Source: UBA9676 sp963837105 (lineage in GTDB: Bacteria; Actinomycetota; Actinomycetes; Streptosporangiales; Streptosporangiaceae). From it: a stretch of DNA of 64,000 nucleotides. Position numbers and translations under genes: made by a program. This document shows, piece by piece, positions 35,467-44,535 of the stretch (position 1 is its first letter; every line of letters starts with the position of its first letter). The stretch spans positions 248,001 to 312,000 of the forward strand of contig CAWIMG010000028.1 of assembly GCA_963837105.1 (NCBI GenBank). Reading direction: 5' to 3'. Below the pieces are notes generated by a model. That model saw only the letters and a program-made list of their open reading frames with translations. It was not told the DNA's origin and ran no database searches.

Positions 35467-36187
35467 CTCACTCACTTCCCGTCTCTGCTCCCTCGGACGA
35501 CCCCTCGCCTCGCGGGCTCGGCCTCCTGGTCGGCTTCGGATTGGGATCTTGGTAGTCCCATGCGTGTGTTCACCAGAGGCAACCCTCACGACCGGCAGGT
35601 CTTCAATTCGACGATATTCACCTGATCGTTTCCAGCTGGGGACGAAGTCAGGAGCGAAGACGAAGACGGTCTCTAGCTAGTGCCATTATGGCACGAGGGA
35701 CGCTATCTCGCCAATTCGAGAAGGATGAGTCTTGGGCCTCCCGAGACTTCATGTGCCTCTTCTCATGGACGAATAGAACCTGGCCGACAAGGCGTCGTTT
35801 GGCGGGCCCTGCCGCCCTTTCGCAAGGTTGGCGGCAGGCATGCGGGCGCAATCAGTCAACCGCCCCTGTCTGCCCCACGTGTGGGACCGAGCCTCCGAGT
35901 CGAGGGCCGGCAGATCTCTGGGTTTCACAAGGAAGAAGGTGGCGGCAAGGCGCCCTGCGCCAAGCCCGACCGGGCTAGTGACATGGCCGGACGGTGGGAC
36001 CGACTGCTTGACACAGCACACAAGGAAAGTGTCCTTCCGCCTGCCGGAAGTAACTCTTCCTTGGCACCCCCCGAATGGAGTTGTTAGGCGCTCTTAGGAG
36101 TATTAGGGGGAATTGACGAATCGTCGCGTTTCCCTCAATCTGGAGGTAACCCGAGAGGGCCTCGACACATCGAGGAGGAATGCGGCA
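35467..36187. other. 720-base gap between integrase and the Trp-rich protein gene
   Basis: Lower GC than the flanks. Several overlapping open frames exist on both strands but none has a convincing ribosome site or recognisable sequence. It contains one perfect palindrome (35680-35694). The position upstream of a divergent integrase suggests a regulatory/attachment region of the integrated element, but no direct repeat or tRNA end was found. Confidence 0.4.
35680..35694. promoter_or_regulatory. Perfect palindrome GTGCCA-TTA-TGGCAC
   Basis: Six-base arms with a 3-base spacer, 214 bases upstream of the integrase start and about 500 bases upstream of the rightward gene at 36188. Suits a dimeric repressor operator or integrase arm site; no direct evidence. 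Confidence 0.35.
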
Positions 36188-36982
36188 ATGGACAAGACTG
36201 AATTGATCGTAGCCCGTGCCGAGGGGCGATCACTGGCGCAGACCGCGGAGGCGGCAAACGCGAGTATCTCTTCCGTTCAGAGGGAACTGAGGAAGCCGGA
36301 GGTGCAAGAGCAGATCCGGGAGCTGCAGCTGGAACGGCTGCGCAGCAAGTGGGGCCGGCGGATGGAGTTGGAGGACCTGGCCTTGAAGGCGATCGAATGG
36401 TTCCTCAAGTCCGGGCAGCCCGCAGAGAGGCTGAAGGCCGCGGCCCTGACTCTGGGGAACGTCGAGAGGCACGCACGACTCTTGGGCCTGGTGGAGGAGC
36501 CGGGACCGAACGGAGCTGCGGTGGTCCTCCGAGCGAACGGTCCCGAGGAGGACGAATCCCCAGAGCAGGACGAGGAGCAGCCCGAGGCAGAGGAACCCGA
36601 GGGCGTACCGCGCGACCAGGAGGCCGGCGACCAGGACGACTGGGATGGCACCTGGCCCGACGGCTGGTTGGGTGGATGGGAGGGCGGCTACGAGGGCGAG
36701 TGGACGACGGAGTGGGAATTCGTCATCGGTGGCAGCTGGGAGGGGGGCTTCTGGCACATCGTCAACTGGGTCGAGCTGCAGAGGAAGTGGGATATCGAGG
36801 CGGAGGAGTGGGCCAGGAGCTTGTTCGAGGACCCGGACCAGGCGGCCGAGCTCGCGCGGGCGGAGGCTCTGCTGCGTGAGTCGATCACAGAGCGAGCTGG
36901 GCACGTGGTCGAGACGTACAGCGAGGTGCAGCAACTCCTGCGACGGCTGGGGGCGGACGAGAACGGTTCCTTCTGGCCCTGA
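36188..36982 (+). CDS. Helix-turn-helix protein with acidic tryptophan/glycine-rich region
   Basis: 264 residues from ATG 36188, behind GAGGAGGAA. Residues about 1-60 form an HTH (IVARAEGRSLAQTAEAANASISSVQRELRKPEVQEQI) reminiscent of phage terminase-small-subunit or transposase-type HTHs, followed by a helical part (MELEDLALKAIEWFLKSGQPAERLKAAALTLG). Residues about 120-150 are nearly all acidic. Then comes an unusual stretch with Trp every few residues: DDWDGTWPDGWLGGWEGGYEGEW, TEWEFVIGGSWEGGFWHIVNW. The C-terminus is helical (QAAELARAEALLRESI). It is probably cargo of the integrase island. Function unknown. Confidence 0.72.
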   Translation: MDKTELIVARAEGRSLAQTAEAANASISSVQRELRKPEVQEQIRELQLERLRSKWGRRMELEDLALKAIEWFLKSGQPAERLKAAALTLGNVERHARLLGLVEEPGPNGAAVVLRANGPEEDESPEQDEEQPEAEEPEGVPRDQEAGDQDDWDGTWPDGWLGGWEGGYEGEWTTEWEFVIGGSWEGGFWHIVNWVELQRKWDIEAEEWARSLFEDPDQAAELARAEALLRESITERAGHVVETYSEVQQLLRRLGADENGSFWP

Positions 36983-37021
36983 CCTGCGACGACGTCAAAC
37001 CGAAGGGGTGCCCGAGCGGTC

Positions 37022-37057
37022 CTGACCGGATCTGACCGGATCTGACCGGATCTGACC
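37022..37057 (+). repeat. Tandem 10-base repeat CTGACCGGAT
   Basis: Three full copies at 37022, 37032 and 37042 plus a partial CTGACC at 37052, about 40 bases after the Trp-rich gene. Slippage-prone; no role inferred. Confidence 0.75.
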
Positions 37058-37199
37058 ACGAAAGACGCCGCCGATGTCCGTGGCTTCCCACTCGGCGGGC
37101 CGGACCGCAGCCGGTGACCTGCAAGCGGAAGACACCGCACGCCCCCACCCGAGGGGCACCACCTCGCTGCTCAGGAGCGGGTCGTCCGAGGAGCACTCG

Positions 37200-37312
37200 G
37201 ATGTCTTCTGCGGTCTACGTGGCCGACCTGATGATGCGCTCGATCTACGTTCGGTGGCCGTGGGCCTCCCAGGAGGCGGACCGGGGTCGGTACCAGATGG
37301 AGAGGGGGCGGT
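37200..37312 (+). pseudogene. DUF4012 fragment
   Basis: The frame reads VYVADLMMRSIYVRWPWASQ then EADRGRYQMERG. This parallels the DUF4012 gene at about 32,440-32,530 (NVVALMDAR, IYVRWPLP, AARGRYQMEIGSAVV). Only about 35 residues survive, with nothing of the rest of the protein around it. Confidence 0.65.
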
Positions 37313-37471
37313 CGGGTGTGGAGTGAGGCGGCCAGAACCACACCGCGGTCGACACGGCGGCGAGTAGGAGAGCGACTCCTAGGCCACCTGCCCATACGCC
37401 AGGGCGGCCGCCTCGCTGGTCCGTTGGCCACGGGACCATCTTGACCCGGCGTCGGCGACGCTGAACGGGTG

Positions 37472-37603
37472 GGGCGTGCTCGACGCCGAGGTGACCACGG
37501 TCCTCACCCAGGGTGCTCCCGTGTACCTGCTGGGCGGCGCCGGGAGGTGGCCCCCGCGGTGGCCACCAGCGTCACCGTCCTCGGCCACCCAGTGACCCGG
37601 CCT
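37472..37603 (+). pseudogene. Cell-wall-binding repeat 2 fragment
   Basis: LDAEVTTVLTQGAPVYLLGGAG, then after a one-base frame change VAPAVATSVTVLGHPVTR. It matches the CWB2 unit LDPRVLTEIKRVLAPGATVYLMGG of the gene at 19536-20582. About 43 residues remain. It lies between the DUF4012 fragment and the second YCF48-like gene. Confidence 0.65.
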
Positions 37604-37682
37604 CGGCAGCCGGCCATCCGCTTTTGCCCACACGATCATGGGTGTGCCTCGGTCCGGCGCACAGAGTGGCGGTGTTCAATGG

Positions 37683-38695
37683 GTGAACATCGCCCGACGA
37701 TCTGAAGGGACTCGCCGGCCGGAGCACGGTCGTCGACCGTTCGCGATCGTGGGGCTTCTCCTGCTCGCCGCGGCTGTCGGATACCTCAGCTATCTGTCCC
37801 TCCTCCCGCGCAGCGCGGCTAGCTCGACATCATCGACGGCGCCTTCCGCCTCGGTCCTCCCGTCGTCCACCGGGGAAGCACCGACTTCACCCAGCCCGAG
37901 CGATACGCCGGTAGCGAGCGCGACCCCGCCGCCGGCAGTGGTTGCCGGGCCGGCGTTGCCACTTGAGGTCGTCAGCGTGACCATGGGGCTGCGCGCCCGG
38001 CCAGGCAGCTGCGCTGACGGCGGCGCCGACCTGCAGCGGACCACCGACAGCGGCCGCACCTGGGCCACGCTGGAGATCCCGGTGCGGAGCATCCTCCGCG
38101 TGCGGGCCGACTCCTCCAGCAGCTTCTGGGTGGTAGGCACGACCACGACCTGCACGCCCCGGCTGTTCCGCACCACCGATGCGGGGCGCACCTGGACGGC
38201 AGCGGCGAGCACGAAGAACGCCTGGCACCGGCTACCGGTCTCTGCATCAGGCGCTCAGCCGACCGCCCTCCATGCACCCACCGGGGACGTGCCGCTGCCC
38301 TGCGCTACCGGCGTCGGCCTGGTGCAGGTCGCCGGCGTACGCTCACCGACGCTGTGGTGCTGTGCACTGACGGCTCGGTCTACCGCACCACCAACGGTGG
38401 CGCGACCTGGCAGCAGCGGACCGCCGTCCCGCCGGCCGGGGCCCTGACCGCCGTCAGCAACGAGATGCTGTGGGTGGCCTCGCTTCAGCCGTCGGCGGGG
38501 TGCACCGGGATGTCCGTGCTGCGGTCGGCGGACGGCGGGGCGACCTGGCGTCCGGCTGGCTGTGCGCCCGGCGCGGTAACCAGCGGCGCGGTCGGGCTGT
38601 CGTTCGTAAACGACTCGGTCGGCATGTTGTGGGACGGCACCGACGTGTGGACGACGGGCAACGGCGGCAGCACCTGGGGGCGTGCCGGCGGCTGA
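37683..38695 (+). CDS. Membrane-anchored YCF48/BNR-repeat protein, copy 2 (one frameshift)
   Basis: From GTG 37683. Anchor FAIVGLLLLAAAVGYLSYLSLL, Ser/Thr/Pro linker, then Asp-box units TTDSGRTWATL, TTDAGRTWTAA, TTNGGATWQQR, SADGGATWRPA, TGNGGSTWGRA. It is a clear paralogue of 29453-30442: the same anchor, the same SPSPSDTP and GPALPLEVVS segments, STKNAWHRLPV versus GTKNAWHPLPV, and LHAPTGDV versus LHAPTGDM. One frame change near 38330. The upstream neighbours are gene fragments. Confidence 0.8.
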
Positions 38696-38820
38696 CCCCT
38701 GGCGTACCGTCCGCAGGTGCGCACTCGGCGGCGCGTGCTGTGGCCACCGGTTGCTGTTCGCGCTGCTCGTGTCCGCGACGCCCGAGCTCGACCATGCTAC
38801 GGTACCGGCGATTCAGGTGG

Positions 38821-40563
38821 TCAGTGGTCGAGCCGGGCGCTGAACGGCAGCAGGCCGTCGCTGCCGGAGCCGCGCCCAGCGCGCGCTGCGCCATCGCCGT
38901 CGAGACCGCCCCGGTGCCGCCGAACACCACGCCGTACCCGAAGTGCGCGTGCCGGCGCTCAGCGTGGACGCGGCCGGTGGTGGCCAGCGTCGTCGGCCGG
39001 TGAGCAGCATCGGCCCGCCGAGGTGCGCCATCACGGCGCCGCCGCTCAGCGCGTCCGGGAAGAGCAGCCGCTGGCCAGCCCCCAGTACTGCTGCGTCGCG
39101 GCGAACAGCGGGCTGGCCGCGAGCAGCGCCGACGTCTGCGAACCGGTCGGCGCCGGCGTAGGACGTCGTGGCGAGGCCGGCGGTCGCCGTCTTGGCCTGG
39201 CCGCCGACCGCGACGATCGCGCGTGCCGCTGCGCCTGGTCCGTGGTCAGGTAGTGGCGCACCGGCGGGCGGCAGCGGTGTGTCGCTGCTGAGGACGACGA
39301 CGCCGACCGGTGCCCGGGTCCCGAGCGCGGCCGGACCCGCGGCCAGCGCCGTCCGGGAAGTTCGAGGCCGGTGGCCACCATGACCGGGCCGAAGGTCAGC
39401 CCGAGCGCCGTGTCCGTGCCTGCACCTCTGCGCCGCCATCAGCGAGGTGTCGAAGCGGTCGGTGCCGGCGAGGCGCTTGCACCGTGATGCCCGCGGCAGC
39501 GCGGCGGTCAGGTCGGTCTGCACGTTGGCTGCTGAGCGCGCCGGTGCCGCCCATGAGGATCACCGTGCCGCCGGGCGCCAGCACCCGCTTGATCTCGACG
39601 AGCACGCTCGGCAGCAGGATGGTCGGCGGGGTCAGCAGCAGCGGGCCGCCGTACACGCCGGCCAGCGGGACGCCGGACAGCGCGTCCGGGAACAGGTCGC
39701 CGCGGGCCAGCACCACGCCGGTGGCGCCCTGGCGCCGGGAAGGTGTTGAACGACGCGTCGATCGCGGTCGGGTACCGGTCGGAGCCGCCGGAAGCCGGAT
39801 CGCGTAGTCGTAGAGGAAGTCGGTCCGGACCGTGTTGAACGTGACCAGGTCGGCGTAGGTGTCGGTGGCCGGCCAGCCCGGCCCGGCGACGATGCCGTGG
39901 CTGACCACCTTGTTGCCGGTGGCGGTGCAGTGGCGACTTGATGATGGCCAGCGAGTAGCCGCTGGCCGGGCCGCCCTGCAGGCCGCTGCCGGTCGGCGGG
40001 TTCGTCGCGGCGGTCGTCGTCCCGTTGCCGTTGAGGGTCTTGTCGAGGTACCAGGTGCCCGCGGCGGCGTTCCAGCTCTGCCAGGTGCTCGCGGTGACGG
40101 TGCCGTTGCTGAACTTGGTCGGGTCGTAGGTCAGCCGCAGGGTGCCGCCGCTGGTGGCGCAGTGCACCGAGATCTCGTACGCCGGGACGGCGGTCGGCGT
40201 CGCCGGTGTAGGTCGAGTAGGACGCCGCCGTGATGCCGCTGACCGGGCCGCCCGCGCCGCTGAGCGTGGACACCGCCGCCGCGTCGGTGCGCGCTGTTCA
40301 TGCGCAGCCACAGGCTGCCGTCGACGCCGGTCGGCGGGGTGACGTTGCGCAGGTCGACCTGGGCGCGCCCACGAGCCGGGTGTTGTCGATCCACCAGGTG
40401 GTCGGCGGGGTCGCCGGGCTGCCCGGCGTCCAGTGGCCCAGCTCGTTGCGCGCCGATCACCTGCGTGGTGGTGGCCGCCTGCGCCGCGCCGGGCAGCGCC
40501 AGGAGCGGCGGTGCCGACCGCCAGGGCGAGGCTGGCGGCGGTGACACGGGGGCGGAGCGGCAT
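38821..40563 (-). pseudogene. Secreted cell-wall-binding repeat 2 protein, heavily frameshifted
   Basis: From ATG 40563: signal peptide (PLRPRVTAASLALAVGTA), then after frame changes a beta-rich N-terminal region (DLRNVTPPTGVDGSLWLRMNS, GSGLQGGPASGYSLAIIKS) and CWB2 units: FPDALSGVPLAGVYGGPLLLTPPTILLPSVLVEIKRVLAPGGTVILMGGTGAL, RLAGTDRFDTSLMAAQ, VAVGGQAKTATAGLATTSYAGADRF, LFPDALSGGAVMAHLGGPMLL, ending near TGA 38821. At least ten frame changes are needed. A full-length gene with a high local error rate is the simplest reading. It carries an N-terminal domain absent from the copy at 19536. Confidence 0.78.
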
Positions 40564-40724
40564 GAGGTCCTTTCGCGGGGCGGGCCGCCGGGACACTACC
40601 TGGTGCCCACTCGGGCCGTCTGTCAGGTGGCGGACAGGTTGGCGGGACGTCGCGGTCAGGTCCCGGCGCAGCCTGGTTCGTGTGGTCACCACCCCCTCGG
40701 TGGCCCGGAACAGGAGGCAGACAG

Positions 40725-41249
40725 ATGACCGAGAACAACGAGGCGACGCCGGGCGGCTCGCGCCGCGGCCGCACCGTGGGTGCCGCGGCGGGACTGCTCG
40801 CCGCGGGCCTGGTGGCCGGCGGGATCCTGGCGGGCACGCTGGGCGCGTCCGCCGCGACCACCGACACCACGACCACCCCGAGCGCGGCCGCATCGTCCGG
40901 GTCTGGGTCCACCGGGACGACCCCGGGTCAGCCGCCGGCCAACGCCAAGAGCTCGACGCCGGTGCGCAGCGACGAGAAGTCGGTGTCCTCGGACATCGCT
41001 GCTCAGCTGACGACGAAGGCCGAGGCCGCCGTTGCGGGCGGCACCGTCTACCGGGTCGAGACCGACTCCGGTGACGCCGCCTACGAGGTGCACATGACCA
41101 AGGCGGACGGCTCGCTCGTCACGGTGAAGTTCGACAAGAACCTCGCCGTCACCGCCGTCGAGGACGGCATGGGCAAGGGCGACCCGGCTCCGGCCGGTGG
41201 CCCGCAGGGCGGCCTGGCGCCGTCGGGCCAGGCGTCGAACGGCGCCTGA
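40725..41249 (+). CDS. Secreted PepSY-like domain protein
   Basis: 174 residues from ATG 40725, behind CAGGAGG. N-terminal membrane/signal segment (TVGAAAGLLAAGLVAGGILAGTL), a Thr/Ser/Pro linker, then a compact domain: SSDIAAQLTTKAEAAVAGGTVYRVETDSGDAAYEVHMTKADGSLVTVKFDKNLAVTAVE, the PepSY pattern of helix plus sheet with a conserved Y-E-V-x-V-like strand. PepSY domains often inhibit proteases in the envelope. No regulated protease is adjacent. Confidence 0.8.
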   Translation: MTENNEATPGGSRRGRTVGAAAGLLAAGLVAGGILAGTLGASAATTDTTTTPSAAASSGSGSTGTTPGQPPANAKSSTPVRSDEKSVSSDIAAQLTTKAEAAVAGGTVYRVETDSGDAAYEVHMTKADGSLVTVKFDKNLAVTAVEDGMGKGDPAPAGGPQGGLAPSGQASNGA

Positions 41250-41273
41250 TCCCTCCGCGCCGGTGAGTTGCGG

Positions 41274-41693
41274 TCAGGGTGCGGAGACCACCCAGTCGGC
41301 GACCTGTCGGGCGAAAACCTCGAGGTCGCCTGGGTCTTGCAGGCGGCCCAGCACGATCTCGTCGTCCACCGTCACGTACGCGTGAACGAGTACGTTGCGG
41401 AACCCGACCGCCTGCCGCATCCGGTCAGCCAGCTGGGCATCGACGACTCCGTGTCGCCCGAGCAGCCGCATCGCATCCCCGTTGTCCTGGGGCGGCCCCC
41501 AGCCCTGGGACGAGCACAGGTGCTGGGCGACGTCGACGCAGGACTCGATCGCCGTCACGAACGTGTACTTCACCCCGCGGATCCACAGCGGATCGGCGCG
41601 ACGTTCGTCGGGGGACGCGGCCGCGGACCGCAGCACCGCGAGGTCGTCGGTCACCGATCGGAGCAGCCGCAGGACGCGGGTCTCATCGACCAC
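41274..41693 (-). CDS. HEPN-domain (HepT/DUF86-type) toxin-like protein, copy 2
   Basis: 139 residues from GTG 41693, same length as copy 1 at 30492-30911 and highly similar throughout: RVLRLLRSVTDDLAVLRSAA, GVKYTFVTAIESCVDVAQHL, GWGPPQDNGDAM, LLGRHGVVDAQLADRMRQAVGFRNVLVHAYVTVDDEIV. The R-N-x(3)-H-x-Y motif is conserved. Its start overlaps the end of the upstream MNT gene as in copy 1. Confidence 0.88.
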   Translation of the reverse strand: MVDETRVLRLLRSVTDDLAVLRSAAASPDERRADPLWIRGVKYTFVTAIESCVDVAQHLCSSQGWGPPQDNGDAMRLLGRHGVVDAQLADRMRQAVGFRNVLVHAYVTVDDEIVLGRLQDPGDLEVFARQVADWVVSAP

Positions 41694-42070
41694 GGCGCAG
41701 GCTCTCGGCGAACTCGCGGTGGCTGCGCTCGATGCGGGGCAGCTCGTCGAAGTAGATCTTCCGGGTCGTGGCCACCCAGCGGACCCTGGCGGCCGGGTCG
41801 TCGTCGAAGAGCAGGACGCCGTGCGTCGCCACCCTCCCGGCCAGCTCGAGCGGAGCCGAGTTCAGCACCAGCAGGTCGACCCGGGCGGGCAGCGAAACCT
41901 CGAAGGCGGCCGGAGGCTGTTGCCGGCCACCAGGCTGCGATGTCCAGGTCGGAGTCCGGGCGGGCGGTGCCGCTGGCCCGGCTCCCGTGGACGAACGCGA
42001 ACACGGCGCCGGCGCGGCGCAGCGCCTCGACCACGGTCGCCGCGAGCTCAGCGGGGATGGCCTCGTCCAC
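41683..42070 (-). CDS. MNT-type minimal nucleotidyltransferase (antitoxin), copy 2, one frameshift
   Basis: From GTG 42070: IPAELAATVVEALRRAGAVFAFVHGSRASGTARPDSDLDIAAWWP (G-S-x(10)-D-x-D). The frame changes near 41935, then VDLLVLNSAPLELAGRVATHGVLLFDDDP and IYFDELPRIERSHREFAESLRRGR. The ending is nearly identical to copy 1, and the order MNT then HEPN is the same. The single break is probably a sequence error. Confidence 0.84.
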
Positions 42071-42105
42071 GACTGCGAGTGTGCCACTTCTCGGTGCGGC
42101 CGGAC

Positions 42106-42178
42106 CTCGAGTGGACGCTGGGGGAACGTTATGGGGCCCGTTGGGGGCCATAACGTTCCCTGGGAGTCCACTCGCGAG
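42106..42178. repeat. Interspersed palindromic element, copy 1
   Basis: Core arms GGGAACGTTATGG (42122-42134) and CCATAACGTTCCC (42148-42160) are perfect inverses. Outer arms CTCGAGTGGAC and GTCCACTCGCGAG extend the symmetry to about 70 bases. It lies between the divergent MNT copy 2 and sugar-transferase genes. Three further copies occur at 47001, 48046 and 53728. Confidence 0.88.
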
Positions 42179-42234
42179 GGCTGAATGGGGTCGGGGCGCT
42201 CCACTCGCGCGCGCTGGGCGCCGATACCTCGCGT

Positions 42235-43621
42235 ATGGCGCTGGTCTTTGCCCCAAGGACGGCGGTCGTCGTCCCCCAGGTGGCGCGCCGCACGCTGCGC
42301 GGGCACCTGACCGCGCTGGTCGCGGTGGACCTCGCGGTCATGGTGGCCGCCGTGCTGGCCGGGTACGGCCTGCGGTTCGGCCTGACCAGCGTGACCATCA
42401 ACGGTCTGTGGTACGGGCTGATCGTCGCGGCGGTGGTGGGCGCCTGGCTGGGGCTGGTCGCCGTCCAGGGTGGCTACGACCCGCGGGTGCTGGGCGTCGG
42501 CGCCGAGGAGTACCGGCGAGTCACCCGCGCGACGCTGACCCTGGTGGCCGTCGTGGCCACCCTGAGCTTCCTGCTCAAGATCGACCTGGCCCGGGCGTTC
42601 GTGGCGATCGCGCTGCCGCTGGGCTGGGTGCTGCTGCTGGCCGGGCGGCTGGTGCTGCGCCGCTGGCTGGTGGCGCAGCGGCTGAACGGCCGGCTCGCCC
42701 ACCGGGTGCTCGTCGTGGGCGACCCCGCGGCCGCCGCGGGGTTCGTCGCGCGGCTGGCCGAGGAGCCGGCCGCCGGGTTCACTGTCGTGGGCTCGTGCCG
42801 GCCGGAGGACGCCGTCGCGCTGGTCCGGACGACGGGGGCGGACGTCGTGGCCGTGACGGCGTCCGAGGTGGTCACCCCCGAGCGGCTGCGCGAGCTGGCC
42901 TGGCAGCTGGAGGGCGCGGACGTCGACCTGGTGGTGGCGCCGGCGATGACCGACGTGGCCGGGCCGCGGGTCACCGTGCGGCCGGTGGCCGGGCTGCCGC
43001 TGCTGTACGTCGACGAGCCGCGGTTCACCGGCGCGGCCCGGGTGGTCAAGGGCACCCTCGACCGGCTGGTGGCGCTGGTGGCGCTGGTGCTGCTGGCGCC
43101 GCTGTTCGCGGTGGTCGCGGTGGCGATCAAGCTGACGTCGTCCGGGCCGGTGTTCTTCCGCCAGCAGCGGATCGGGCAGGACTGGGCGCCGTTCACGGTG
43201 TGGAAGCTGCGCACCATGTACGCCGACGCCGAGCAGCACTGGGACGCGCTGCGGGCGGCCAACGAGGCGGACGGCCTGCTGTTCAAGATCAAGGACGACC
43301 CGCGGGTGACGCCGCTGGGCCGGCTGCTGCGGCGCACCTCGATCGACGAGCTGCCGCAGCTGGTCAACGTGCTGCGCGGGGAGATGTCGCTGGTCGGGCC
43401 GCGGCCGCTGGCCGTGGACGCCGGACGCGTTCGTGGGCCACGAGCGGCGCCGGCACCTGGTCAAGCCCGGGATGACCGGGCTGTGGCAGGTGAGCGGCCG
43501 GGCCGAGCAGTCCTGGGACGACGCGGTGCGGCTGGACCTGTACTACGTGGAGAACTGGTCGCTGTCGCTGGACCTGGTGATCCTGCTGCGCACCGTGCTG
43601 GTGGCGCTGCGCGGCCGCTGA
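42235..43621 (+). CDS. Polyprenyl glycosylphosphotransferase (exopolysaccharide initiating sugar transferase), one frameshift
   Basis: About 460 residues. Four N-terminal membrane helices (HLTALVAVDLAVMVAAVLAGYGL onward), a CoA-binding-like central domain (RVLVVGDPAAAAGFVARLAEEP), a fifth helix (LVALVALVLLAPLFAVVAVAIKL) and the catalytic domain: FFRQQRIGQDWAPFTVWKLRTMY, FKIKDDPRVTPLGRLLRRTSIDELPQLVNVLRGEMSLVGPRPL. After a frame change near 43425: HLVKPGMTGLWQVSGRAEQSWDDAV and LYYVENWSLSLDLVILL. It transfers a sugar-1-phosphate to undecaprenyl phosphate, starting repeat-unit synthesis. It converges on the rhamnose operon. A truncated paralogue is at 27746. Confidence 0.88.
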
Positions 43622-44535
43622 GCTGCTGCCGCCCCCGGCGGTGCGGTGAGCGTCGGGAAGGCGGCCGCGAGCCGGTCCGCCCAGTCGCCGATCGGGTCGA
43701 TGCCGGTGCCGGCCCAGCGGTCGTGGCCCAGCACGCTCCAGGCCGGCCGCGGCGCCGGGCGCGGGAACGCCGACGTCGGCACCGGCTGCACCCGCGCCGG
43801 GTCGGCGCCGGCCAGCTCGAAGATGGCCCGGGCGAAGGAGAACCAGGTCGTCGCCCCGCTGCTGGTGCCGTGGTAGATCCCGGACGGTGCGGTGCCGGAC
43901 AGCGCCGCGGACCCGAGCAGGGCCAGCCGGTCGGCGAGGTCCACCGTCCAGGTCGGCTGGCCGTGCTGGTCGTCGACGACGGTCAGCGTCTCGCGCTCGC
44001 GCTCCAGCTTGAGCATGGTGGCCACGAAGTTCGGGCCGTTCGCCCCGTACAGCCAGGCCGTGCGCACCACGTAGCCGGTGGCCGGCAGCGCGGCGAGCAC
44101 CGCCTGCTCGCCGACCAGCTTGGTCCGGCCGTAGGCGGTCAGCGGCCCGGTGGGGGCGTCCTCTGGGTAGGGGACCGTCGCGTCGCCGGCGAACACGTAG
44201 TCGGTGGACACCTGCAGCAGCACCGGCCCGGCGCCGTCGCGGTGCCCGTGCGCCGCCAGGCTCGCGCAGGCCACGGCCAGGTTCTCCGGTGCGCCGCCGT
44301 TGACGGCCAGCGCCTCCGCCTCGTGGGTCTCCGCCTCGTCGACCGCCGTCCATGCGGCGCAGTTGACCACCACGTCGGGCCGGACCTCGCTGAGCAGCTC
44401 GCCGACCGCGGCGGCCGAGCGCAGGTCGACCTCGTCGCGGTCCACCCCGACGACGCTCGCGCCGGAGGACTCCAGGCGGGGGAGCAGGTCCGAGCCGAGC
44501 ATCCCGCGGTGCCCGGCGACCAGCCAGCGGCTCAT
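43543..44535 (-). CDS. rfbD: dTDP-4-dehydrorhamnose reductase
   Basis: From ATG 44535, overlapping the rfbB stop (ATGA). WLVAGHRGMLGSDLLPRLE (NADPH site), PDVVVNCAAWTAVDEAETHEAEALAVNG, VLLQVSTDYVFAGDATVPYPEDAPTGPLTAYGRTKLVGEQAV with the S/T-Y-K catalytic set (Y-G-R-T-K), and GQPTWTVDLADRL. It reduces dTDP-4-dehydro-L-rhamnose to dTDP-L-rhamnose. The recognisable protein ends near 43625; the frame runs about 80 bases into the convergent sugar-transferase gene, so a frame error near the stop is possible. Last gene of the rhamnose operon. Confidence 0.92.
   Translation of the reverse strand: MSRWLVAGHRGMLGSDLLPRLESSGASVVGVDRDEVDLRSAAAVGELLSEVRPDVVVNCAAWTAVDEAETHEAEALAVNGGAPENLAVACASLAAHGHRDGAGPVLLQVSTDYVFAGDATVPYPEDAPTGPLTAYGRTKLVGEQAVLAALPATGYVVRTAWLYGANGPNFVATMLKLERERETLTVVDDQHGQPTWTVDLADRLALLGSAALSGTAPSGIYHGTSSGATTWFSFARAIFELAGADPARVQPVPTSAFPRPAPRPAWSVLGHDRWAGTGIDPIGDWADRLAAAFPTLTAPPGAAAAQRPRSATSTVRSRITRSSDSDQFST

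Noticed and set aside
33977..36187. tRNA gene or attachment site beside the integrase
   Set aside because: No cloverleaf, T-loop-like GGTTCGA box or matching direct repeats could be found by eye on either side.
37022..37057. CRISPR-like array
   Set aside because: The units are directly adjacent 10-base tandem repeats without spacers, and no cas genes are in the window.
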